Of a stretch of DNA of 64,000 nt, positions 12,001-24,000 are shown piece by piece. Origin of the DNA: Macropodus opercularis (taxonomy: Eukaryota; Chordata; Actinopteri; Anabantiformes; Osphronemidae); assembly GCA_030770545.1 (NCBI GenBank), contig CM061098.1:7210001-7274000 (forward strand). Direction: 5' to 3'. Both the position numbers and the translations under genes were made by a program. The notes beneath the pieces were generated by a model, which was not told where the DNA came from, did not search any database, and saw only the letters and a list, made by a program, of their open reading frames with translations. The stretch's first letter is position 1, and every line of letters begins with the position of its first letter.

Positions 12001-15000
12001 AATAAACGATTAAGTATATTTTTAATATATTCAGCGGTTTATCAGACGTGTCATCAGTTTCTTTCACTCTTAAGTTCTTTATTTTTCTTTGTGTGTGTGT
12101 TTATGTTCACTTCTCTATCACAGGAAAACCAACTATTTTAGACGCAGGGCTACTTGCTAAGGATGTGCAGCCTTACACGATTGGCCAACAGCATCAGCTC
12201 ACCTGCATTGCTTTTGGGTTTCCCATGCCCACCATCACTTGGAATTGGAAACAGTGTAACTCAAACCTTTCGCTTCCAAAGTGAGTAACCACAAAGCCCT
12301 GTCTGTAGATTCATGTATGTATGATAGCATGTGTTAGTTGGGTCGAAGCATTTAGATCAGCAGGCCTAAGATAAACAGGACGGGCACTAGGAACACTTTG
12401 CCCGGGAAATAGCAGTCAGCTAATGAGACAGAGGAACAGCTATAGCCTGGTCAGAGGCCGGTTGAGCAAAATATTTTTTGTAAAGCCCTGACACTGTAAA
12501 GTAAAGTGTATGTCTATCCAACATGTAAATCTTCAAGATCATATTTCATCTAGATCTTTGGGAGTTTTAAGGGGAGAGGGATGTGAGTTTCAAGAAGGGT
12601 TTAGAGGTGAGGGAAACACACTACACCAGTAATGAAGGGAGCAGAAATATGGTGGTGTCTATCACCAGGTTGAGAAGTTATCAGCTGTCCCTTGTTGACC
12701 GCCAAGGTCTTAGGATCAACCTTATCTCCTCTTGCCAGAATGTGGGTTTTCCTGTACAAGGTGACGCACAGCTCAGCCCTTCCTGTTGCTGTTTCCTCCT
12801 TTGCTTCTCCTCTCGTCAGGCTGATTGTTCCCCACCACGGGTGGTGAAGGGTTTGGGGGTGGGGGTCAAATCAAGGCTTTCTCTGGGTTGTATAACAAGA
12901 CAGACTGCTCTGCTCTACACAGATCAGTGTCAGCAGACTCTGAACACATTCTCAGGGTTTCAGAAAATAAACCTTTTACAACAACACTGTAATGACCGTG
13001 CGTATTGATCAGTATGTATTCTACATTACATCAAGGGTTAGGTTCTCAATAGAATTTTTTTTCTATGTGGTACTGGCCAAATGCATTACATTTGTTTTTA
13101 CACACACTGACATTTCATGGTGACTTTTGTTACATTTTGTCTCACCTACAGTTGCAGTTACATTAACTCAGACCCGGTCAGCATTAATAACAGGGGAAAT
13201 AATTCAGACAACTGGATTAAGAGCATGAAGACAAAACATGAATCGATTAAAGGAAAACACCAGGTATGTGTTTTAACTTAATGCATAATGTAACCTACTA
13301 TACTTCTTTATGACTTACATTTTGTAGGATACGAACCAAACAAAATTAACCATGTGCAACACATCTCTGAACAAATTTGTTGTATTTTGTAACACAAGTG
13401 TCACAGTGGGTTCTTATGGGGTAATTATATAGCTCCACATTATAATAATAGTTATGTAAAAGCATCAATATAACACCTGAGCAAGCCCCACTGACAGTGG
13501 AAAGGAGAAACTCCCTTTAATGGAAGAAACCTCCAGCAGAACCAGGTTCCTGCCCCTGAGTTAGTACATGTGAAAAATGAGCCCCTATACACAGAACAGT
13601 TGAAAAAGTGCTTTAATAATAATAATTATTATTGCTGTTGTTCTTATTGTTATTCTTAAATTAAACTGTTTATTATTATTATTCCATTGATCATCATTGT
13701 AATGGTTTTTGTAACATTCATAAGTTTAGCAGACTGAAGTACATGTTTTACATTTGTGCTTAATCAACAACAGTTGCAAATGTGCTGGTCACCGATGCAG
13801 GCAGAGGTGGTGGACCCAAACGCAGGCTAGACATAACCCTTTGGCACATCACATGACTTAACTTGACCTGACTTGACTAGGACTGCACGACTTGACGTAA
13901 CGACATCACAGGCAACACCAACATCAACAGACATCGAACATCACAGACAACAATATCACAGGACTCACAGAACTGAAGCACAACGAGGCACAACGAGGCA
14001 CAGCCATCGACATCACCAGAAACACCAATGACACCAACGACAACAGGACTCACAGGACTCACAGGACTCACAGGACTCAGGCACAGCAAAGCACAGAGAA
14101 GCACGGACCGACAAGGACAGAGACGAGAGGGAAGCCTTAAACACAAACTAAACAGGGAATGAACACAGATGAAATTATTAATTATGAGGGAGGAGCACAG
14201 AGGGAAAAACGTGACGTCACGAGACAGACAGGAAACAGGGGGCGCTCAGCGCTCTGAGGGCCGGACTGTAACCACAACGGCCTCAATGTGGAATCAATAT
14301 ATCTATCAGTTTTTTAGGAGACACAAGAAATATATTGCCATGTTACAATGTGGAAACTGTAGCCAACACTACAAATGTCCTGTGGGAGTTTGTTTCTAAA
14401 ACAGTTCACCCCAAACATAATTAAGAGCAGACCTCTGCTGACTTGTGCAAGTCAGTCTAAAGGATTAGGTTAAGGAGGCTGTTACAGATGGCTGGGTCAA
14501 ATTAGGGCACAAACACACTGGCAGCTTCTCTGTAGGAGATAGAATCAATTTTTTGTTTACTTCTAACTTTTTGGGAAATGTGTGGGTGATTCTTCCTGTC
14601 AAATTAAAAATTAAATGACTTTGAGAATCACATAATATCACTGAGCTTCACTATGACATAAATAAGGAATTACCACTAATTTACAAGTGCTTGTGGTGAA
14701 ACCCTGGTGCTTTACGAGTGTTAAGAGTAAGGGTCAGTGATTCAAACTGCAGCTTAAAAGAAGAGGGATTTGTTAGAGGTGCATTCTTCTCTCTCACTCC
14801 ACATAAATCAGGTTGGCCCATTCGTAAGAATGTAATCTAGGCAAAGATTTCTGAGTGACCAGGGCTGTAATATAAGGAAAAGACAAGGAGAAGGCATAAA
14901 CTCTTAGAATGACGGCTTTTCAGATTGGGTTACGTCATGCTGAGTAATACCTGTAACATAACACGATAAGGCCACTACTTCAGTGATTTAAGAAATGTCA

Positions 15001-18000
15001 CATTGCAGCAGCAAGAACTGAACAATTGAGCATTGTAAGAAGAGCCATGCTTAAATTGTTTCACACACACAAACACACCGCTATGCAAGAGTCGACACAA
15101 TCGTTCCTGCAAGCCCAGGAAGTTTAGATTGGCATACTCCCAAAAATGTGCCCACACTCTTGATATAGTCCCCAAAACAATGTCAAACAAGGTAGTGATC
15201 TCTAACCAATTTCACAAGTTATTTTGTGAAACATTCAATTGTTGTATTAGCAGAATGATCAAACCAAGTGTGGTATTGTAACTGCTCTAGAAATGGATAT
15301 GGAAGCAAAGCACTAGATGTATAGTATATTAAATTAAGTATTTAAAGTAAATATATTGATTTTTTTGTCTATCGGTTCCAATTAGATTGTAAGCACTCTG
15401 GTGATAAGAGAGGCCAGCGTGTCAGGAGCGTACTCCTGTGTGGTCCAGAATGACGTGGGCTCCAGCACTATGGTGTTCCCTTTCTACGTTAATGGTAAGT
15501 GGGCTGCCAGAGAACAACAGTTGAAACATTAACAATCTAACTTGCGTACAAACATTTTTATTAAATCGCAGGCTGCAGAATATGCAGTTTAAGTATATTT
15601 TGCAGTGGTGTAGTACACACTGTAAGAAATTGCCACAGTAGTGAAGGTATGTGCAAACAGCATTGTGCAATAAAGGGACCAGAGGGGGGCATTAATTGAA
15701 ACCATCTTCCACCGTTAGCCAAACGACTTCAGGGCAGATAAGAGGCAAACATGTCATGAGCCATATGCTATAATGTCCTATAATGGGACATGTTTAAAAC
15801 AACTATGAATAACTGCATTCCTGCTCCAGTGGCAGCAGGTCATTCCTCTCTGTTATGAGAGTTTATTTCTTTGTTTCCAAATGTTCCAAAAGTGAATATT
15901 ATTCGAGACAGTTATGTAATATTGACAGGGCTCAGGTGTCACTGAACACAAGAACAGTTCACTTTGTAGAAAAAAATCACATTTGTTTTGAAGGATAAGA
16001 AATTGCTCTTGGAGGTCAAGGGATGTAGGTGAACCAGCAGGTTATGCCAAAATGTCTTTCATTGGAGAAATACTGTTCTCTGAGAGAATGGTGGAGCATG
16101 ATGAAAAAACATCTGCCTTATCTTACAGAACACAGATTGCTATCCAGCAAACTGAATAGAGAAGCCCGATGTGCTTCCCCTGGGGCCCAGACGCAGCTCA
16201 AGTTCACTTGGACGAGCGTAGTAGGGCCACGAGCAATGTTGTCCATCGGCAACATGCTTCCAATTAACAGCAATGAAACAGGAAATAACAGCAAATGTGA
16301 CGTTCTTGGCCTTGCGAAGAGCAGCTTAGTATCCAAAATAAGTCGAGCCAACAGCATATGTGTCTCTGTGTGTGTGTGTGTAGAGCAGATGATATGGCGT
16401 AAAGCAAAATGCCATTTATTCACAAACAGAGACTGATGTTGACCTAACGTTCATTACTGAGTTTTTGTCTCTGAGCAGAGCCTCGTTTAACAGCGGACGT
16501 TCACAACATTTCTCTTTCTTACTTTTTTCTGCCAGATCGCCCTGCGGAAATTACTATTGAACCTCAGAGAGCAGTTGAGGGGGAAAGTGTCACTCTGACC
16601 TGTCGGGCGACTCGCTACCTCTACACAGACCTGAAGTGGTTGGACTCCAGGAATGAAACAGTCACCTCAGATGTCTCCACTCTCCAATTCAGCCAATACT
16701 CCATTTCTCGTTCTCTCCAGCTTCATAAAGTTTCTCAAAACAGCACCGACGGTTACAGGTGCTTTGCATACAAGCTGCAAAACAACACTGAACTCAAGTC
16801 TGTTTCACTTGTTGTGGATGGTAAGATTGAACATGTTTTAAGAACAGAATTGCATTTTTCTTTGCTAATGAGTTTTACTGATGATTTGCTATGGAAAAAA
16901 TTGACCTTTAATGTTTCTTGTGTGTTGCAGCAAGAAAACGCCCATGGCTGAGTCAAAATCTGACTAACCAGGATGTGAACTGTAGCAGCATCCTGATGCT
17001 GGCTTGCTTTGCTCAGGGAATACCACACCCCAACATTGTGTGGTACAAAAATGGTGTTCCAGTAAAAGCAGGCCCAGGTACCCTGAAAAGAAATACATCG
17101 GTATCATAGAATGAGCTACCACTGCAACATTCTAATTTGGTTAATAGAAGTTAAAACAAAATAGAATTATTATTACATGTCATCTGATTTTTACTACTCC
17201 TAGTCTGCCCCTTCACAAGTTCCTAATGCCAGGCTACCAGACTTCTACCGGTTCGACTGAAAGTTTGTGTGTTGTAGGTATTACAATGGGAGAAGGGGTT
17301 CTAACTATCGAGAGGGTGAAGAAGGATGATGAGGGTCTGTACGAGTGTATAGCCAGCAATGTTGAGGGAGCTGCAACATCAAGTGCTTTTGTTACTGTGC
17401 TCGGTAAGTCACGCAGACACTTTGAGATACTAACAACCTGTACTAGGTTACTAACAATAATACTGTTGTCCTGATATTAACAACAATGCATGAGGCCTCC
17501 CAGCAGGTTATCTGTGAACAATAACAGTTTACATTTAATTTAGTTTACTTATATAGCAAATCAACAAAACATTTTACACATTCTAGGGGACGAAGGGAAA
17601 GCAAATATTGAGGTGATAATTCTGGTGTGTACGGGAGCTGCAGCCACGTTCCTCTGGATCATGCTTATTCTCTTCATCCGGAAGCTCCGGAAAGTGAGTC
17701 AAAATATCATCTATTTCTCTAAAAGATGTGGAAAGTTTCAGCAGTGTAATCATTAATATTGATTCTGACAACAGTGACTTATAGATTTAACTAGTTTATA
17801 GAAACTGGCTCTACCTGAAATACTGTTTCATGGAAGGATAAATTTAGTTAATATTTACAATTTCCTAACTCCTGACATTTGGTAAGTGTTTATTTATGCC
17901 TTGGAGAACAACATGTGCTCATGCAAAAGGAAAAATTTGAAAACATTTTTGTGGAATGTGTGTAGAGCAAGAATTTCAAAAGTCCCTGAGAGTTTTCATT

Positions 18001-21000
18001 GTCTTTCATTTCATTGTCCTGTCATAACCTTCAGCAACCAGCACACTATAAGATGGGTCCATCTATCATAATTGACCCTGACGAGTGTCCGCTCGAGGAG
18101 CAGAATGATCTGCTTCAGTATGACAGCAGCAAATGGGAGTTCCCTCGGGACCGCCTGCGTCTAGGTGAGCACTGGTAGCAACCCTACAATATAAGGCAGA
18201 AATGGTTTGTTTTGAAAGAGTAACAGCCAATAAAAACGTGTGAAAAGCTACGTTTCTGCTCTAGTTAAAATACATACCATCCATGGATAATGTGATGATT
18301 TGCATTGTGCAGATTTATTAATAAATATTTAACTTTAATCTTTGCATAATAAATGTTTTTTAGCAATTTATTGTTTTTGTCCTCTAGAGAAATTGGACTG
18401 TTTCTGAGAGTCAGGTTGTACCAGTCTCTCAATTTATCAAAACCATATAAAGGTACTTAAATAGGTGTGACCTCTCTCTGCAGCTGGTGTTGAGGACCAT
18501 TACTTATGAGTGACCTGTGCTGTCATCCAGTCATAAGTGAACCATAAATTCTTAGAAAAACTACCTGGTGTTCAGACATCTGGCGTGTTGTTTTAATTAC
18601 AGAGCTATAGCCTGACTGACAGGGAATCCAGCCTGTTTGTTCTGCCTCTGAGGACAGGAAGTCTTAGCATATTCCAACCTATCAAATACTTTCCTTCTTT
18701 GCCAGCAAAAACTCTTGGCCACGGAGCTTTTGGGAAAGTGGTGGAGGCTTCTGCATTTGGGATTGACAAGCTCTCTACCTGCAAGACTGTTGCTGTCAAA
18801 ATGCTGAAAGGTAGGATCTAAAAAAGCTCTCATGCATAAGTTTCTAGTTTTATTTTGCCCACATGACCTCTCTAGTGATAGACAGACCAGCTGTCCATGA
18901 CGTCTGTCATTTCTGTAGAGCTTCTCCTCAGTAAGTTCAGATAGAGGTCATGGCTATTACGGCCCTGTCTTCACTAAAGAGGCTGAGTGAAGCCTAAGAT
19001 ACTACAAGAATAAAATGGGCAATAAAAACCACATTTCAAAGGCTGTAATATCCGGTTTTGGAACAACCTCTCACTTCTAGAAGTATTATTTACAAACTCA
19101 TTCCAACATCGTTCCAAACATTCACAACAAATCGTAAATGCTGCCTCAGAATGGAAACAGGAAAACTTGTTTACCACAGTGTGATTGTGTCTACGCTTCA
19201 AAGAATGTAGCTTTTCTTTCCATTACTAGAGAAGTAAATTGAATACTTCTAAGAGTAAAGCGATATAAGTATACTTTATCAGTAAAGATAAATAAATGTG
19301 GCTGTCGTTAGATTTGTTGGTCGCTGGTATACAGTTAATCATGTTGCAGCATAAATCACAGCCTTTGACAGGAACAGGGTCTCTGGCTGTTGTTAGTCAT
19401 AGGTCAGGCTTAATGGAAACCATCAGGCCTCCTCAAACTGACCATGGTTTAGTTAGTGGATTTTTAGCTGCTTGTTCGTAAATATTTGATTAGTTGAAAC
19501 AGCATAAAAACAGTGTGTCCAGCTGAAGCTGTATTATCAGACCCTGTTTCTCTGCCTATGTTTTCTGTCTACATCTTTACTGTAAACTGTCAAATAAAGG
19601 AGTTCAAGGTTAAGCCATCACATCATTTTTCAACTAACCAGAATATGGTATATAATGAGAAACTCCCTTTGACATTTATCTTTGAGGATGTCTTCCATCA
19701 AAAGCTTTTTCACTTACTTGGCCTAAAGCAATATTGTGATTTTTTTTCCCCCATCAAATTTTATGAACCTTCAAAATTAAATTCCAGAGTAATCATAGTT
19801 CATGCTTTTCCTCATATTGTCTCTGCGCTCGCACACTGCAGAGACAAACAAAACAAAACAACAACAGCACAAAAACTATAGACACAATTCTACAGTATGC
19901 AGCTGTATCTTAGTCAAGTAAAATCCTCAATAATGTATAGTTTTTATTTCTGGATAGAAGAGAAAATTAGTTTCTTGATTTTTATGCAGGTTGGGTTGCA
20001 GGGATTTATTTCAATTATGAACTAGTTATATTTTGCTAATTACTTTTCAGGAGGAGCCACATCAAATGAACGTAAAGCTCTTATGTCAGAGTTAAAGATT
20101 TTAATCCACATTGGCCATCACCTGAATGTGGTCAACCTGCTGGGAGCCTGCACAAAGCCAGGGGGTGAGTTAGGAAGTTTGTTATTTGTGCATGTCACGC
20201 ATGTCCCTGCTTTAATGAAAGCTATGAAACAAATGGTAAAATGGATATGATAATCAGATACGAAATAGAAATGATTCAGAATTTCAAATTAAATGACTCT
20301 TGAAATGCCTTCTTGTCCTGCTGGCCTCTTTTATTATTCACGATCACATTTAGCACATTCAGCAATAATCATGAGAAATATGCCCTGTGAACAGGACCAT
20401 TGATGATGATAGTGGAGTTCTGCAAGTATGGGAACTTGTCCAACTATTTAAGGAGCAAGAGAGATGACTTCATTGTCTACAAGGTGAGCCACTAGCTGCA
20501 TCATTTAAACGTTTTAGCACTTTTGCTTTGCCATTTAATTTGTAAGTGTGAGAATAGTAGTAGTGAGTGTTTTGGGAACCAAACAGAAAGACCTACGCAT
20601 ATCACTACTAGCATTTAGCCTTATCTCATTTAACATACCGTAATACATGTGTCTTGGTCAGAGACAGGATGGTAAGGTGGTGTCGTCAGGTTCGTCTTGT
20701 GAGCTGAGCGAGCTGATGAAACGCCGCCTGGAGAGTGTGGCCAGCACCGGAAGCTCAGCCAGCTCTGGTTTCGTTGAAGATAAGAGTTATTGCGACTCAG
20801 AGGATGAGGAAGAAGGTAAAGGCCAGTCTTGCTTTGCTTCAGTTGCCTCACTGCTCCCCCGTCTGTTTGTCCCTCCTGCTGTCTCCCTCCTCCCCCCTTC
20901 TCTCACCTTTGCTCCACCTCTCTTGACCAGGAATGAAAGCTCCCCTCAGATTGTTTTTCAGCCTGAGTCTGATGGGACATTTCCTCCTCCTGTTCTGCAG

Positions 21001-24000
21001 TACAATCACTACAGCAGGAGCCACTGTCACCCCACTGTGTCTAGGGAGGGGTCTGTTTATTTCCTGTCCTGAGCCCAGTGTTGCACTGCTCTTGGTCTCT
21101 AGCTCAGGCCCGGCACGTCTTCCATGTTGCTCTTGATGTGTTATTTCTGGTTTGATAAGCTGTTTACTCAGGTGGACTTTTAGAAGAACTTGTGAGTTCC
21201 TCTGTCAGACCCCCGACCAGCACATTAGGCCTAAGGCCAAACATTTCACCTGACATATGAAAGAGAGGAAGAAGTGTAATTTGTTTTTATGTGGCATTTG
21301 TAAAGGATGTTTTAAAGACAGATGAAGGAGGAGACATGTACGTGACAGGATGAATTGTTCGATGATGTGTGGTTGTCTTTACATTTACAGTTTCCCCATG
21401 AGGGCTATTACTGTTTCATCCTGTCTGATTTATCTGACAGGTGTAGACATTTGTTGATCATAGTCTCAGCATTTAAAAAAAAACTAAAAGAGCAAGACGT
21501 ATGCGTATATGTCAAGTATGAGTGTGAGGTAAATATGTTAAATTGTTTTGTGTTTCAGAATCTGAGGATTTATATAAGAGAGTCCTGACCTTGGAAGATT
21601 TAATTTGCTACAGTTTCCAAGTGGCGAAAGGCATGGAGTTCTTGGCTTCACGCAAGGTATACACTGTGAAACAGCCCATATATTCTGTGGTTTAACATAA
21701 AAAAACGATTTTATTTGTTTTGTTCGTTTTGCACATGTAATTTAAATAATCGCTGTTCTCTGCCTTGAACTAGTGTTTAAACAACTACCCAGGTTGAATC
21801 AAACAGCTTTACACTCAAAGGAAGAAAAGTTTTTGCATTTTTTGTGCATGCAGATTTAGCTGAAAGACTCTCTGGATGCATGAATGTGCAGCACAGTAAA
21901 AATTGTGTGAACCATTTTCCATACAACGACATTTTAACCGTCATTCTTTTGATTACTACTGCTTTATAAAGTACAATACAAGACATTCATTTTTCAAGTC
22001 ATTCATAAGTCTGGGGACACAGGATGGAACTGGTTGGAGAGTAAAGCCATTGTATTGTAAATAATCTGTCATCTGTAGCCTGGTAATAGGACACATTATG
22101 TCCCATTGTATTATCGCTGATGACTTGACCATGTGTTGCTTTACTAGCAATCATGTTTTTCTGGCACAAGGAGTAGAGTAGTTAAAAAAACTAAAACATG
22201 TCAATATCACCCTGAATAAGACTTTGGTTCTTCCTTGTTTCATTCATTAGTGCATCCATCGTGATCTGGCTGCACGAAACATCCTGCTTTCTGAGAATAA
22301 TGTTGTGAAGATTTGTGATTTTGGACTTGCCAGAGACATCTACAAAGATCCTGATTATGTGCGCAAAGGAGATGTAAGTTTGTATATTAGTATAGTTTAA
22401 GTATAGATTTATTCCATAATATAATGTATTATTTTTCCAGTTTCCTAAAAGCTCACACAGCCTAACTTATGTAATAGGATCGTTTCTGGAAATACTGTGT
22501 GATGTACACAGATAAAGCACTAAATGATGCCTTGTCCTTGTCCTGTGTACAGGCTAGACTGCCGCTCAAGTGGATGGCACCTGAGGCTATTTTTGACAAG
22601 GTCTACACAACGCAGAGCGATGTTTGGTCTTTTGGTGTTCTCATGTGGGAGATCTTCTCCCTCGGTAAGTGTCGTTTTTCAGCATTGACAACTAGCTGCA
22701 TGGTTTGCATACAGGCTGACTTACAAAGGAACTGAGTCTAGTAATGAGATAATCCAAAAAGCATCTGCAATGCACTATATACAAGTCACTCAATGACTTA
22801 AATGAAGCAGTAATAGTTAAAAACACTAGAATTAATGGAGGTCAAGGCACATACTGTATATGCACCTGGGCTGGCATATCAGAGATCTTCAGTGAGAGGA
22901 GAGCTCTGACTTTCTGGGCTCACTTGGTGCCCCCGCGCTCTACAGCCTCGCCAGATGCACTTGGTAATAACTGTCTCCTTCCATTGTCTAATCGCGCCTT
23001 TGGGACAAAGGGCTTGGGCTTTTGTTGTTCACCCTAGAAAACTGCTTTTCTGCCACTTGTGGAAAAAACATTAGTGTTGTTGGACTATGTTTTAGTACGG
23101 GCATGGGTCATTAAAACGACAGAGCACCTCCTATTTAGCCATCCCTTTCTTCCCAGATGGCAGCACATACTCACTGTAACCAAGCAGCCAGAGCAGCGTA
23201 AAAGTGTGCCCCTGCTGTGAAACTACTACAGCCTTTAACGCAGCATTGTGTGTGTGTTGTGGTCGCCTGTGCCCCGTGGCACACACCTTCACACACGCTT
23301 CTATAGCAGGGCTCAACGTGAAATATTGTATTTTCAAGTGTCACCATGGGAAGCAGAGGAAGAATACTGTAAGTGTGTGAAAAAGCAGAGAACCAAAGTG
23401 GAATGTATTGCTACTCGCCGTCAAAGAAAGTGTGTCAAATTGTTTATTGTTTTAATTGTTAAACACACTGTCATGATTATGACATCTTACCCTTTTTTCT
23501 TCTCTTCCTTTCCTTGGTCTCTTTCTCACTCTTCTTGACTCCTGGCACATTCTCACCACTTTTTTCATTGAAGAAACACTTGAACATCTGGGTGGTGTTA
23601 GCCAGGCCTCAAAAAATAAATCAGGAAACAAAATGGACACAAAATGACCAAGAGAAATGGCAAAGAAGGGAGCTTTGCAACCTGATAATGTTTGAAGATC
23701 AAAAGTTTCAGGGTAACCCAAGAGTGTTTTTCTAATCGCTCCGTGAACCACGAGTGTGTGAGTTCAAAAAGTGAGTCAGACCTGCGTAGTGTTTGTCAGA
23801 AGATACGCCATTACCAATACACATGTACGGTAGGTGTGGGTAACTATATTATAGATAGATATTTTTTTATCTGCAGTTATAAGATGGAACATCACAAATA
23901 TTTTTATTTGAATCGTTTGACTGTTTTCCGATTGAGTCAGTTATGTTCTCCAGAAGATAAGCACTGTTCAGAGCGTTTAGGCCCCACTTTGTTTACACCC

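Noticed and set aside
12583..13008. 141-codon plus-strand ORF in kdrl intron 10
   Set aside because: It lies wholly inside an intron, lacks splice borders in phase with kdrl and shows no recognisable domain; better explained as GC-rich regulatory sequence.
16029..16436. 135-codon ORF in kdrl intron 12, with an overlapping ORF on the other strand
   Set aside because: Open on both strands, ends in a (TG)n run, no family resemblance.
20816..21072. Extension of kdrl exon 21 as a continuous ORF
   Set aside because: The GTAAAG donor and the exact rejoining with ESEDLYK in exon 22 match the family; the extension is Pro/Leu-rich intron.
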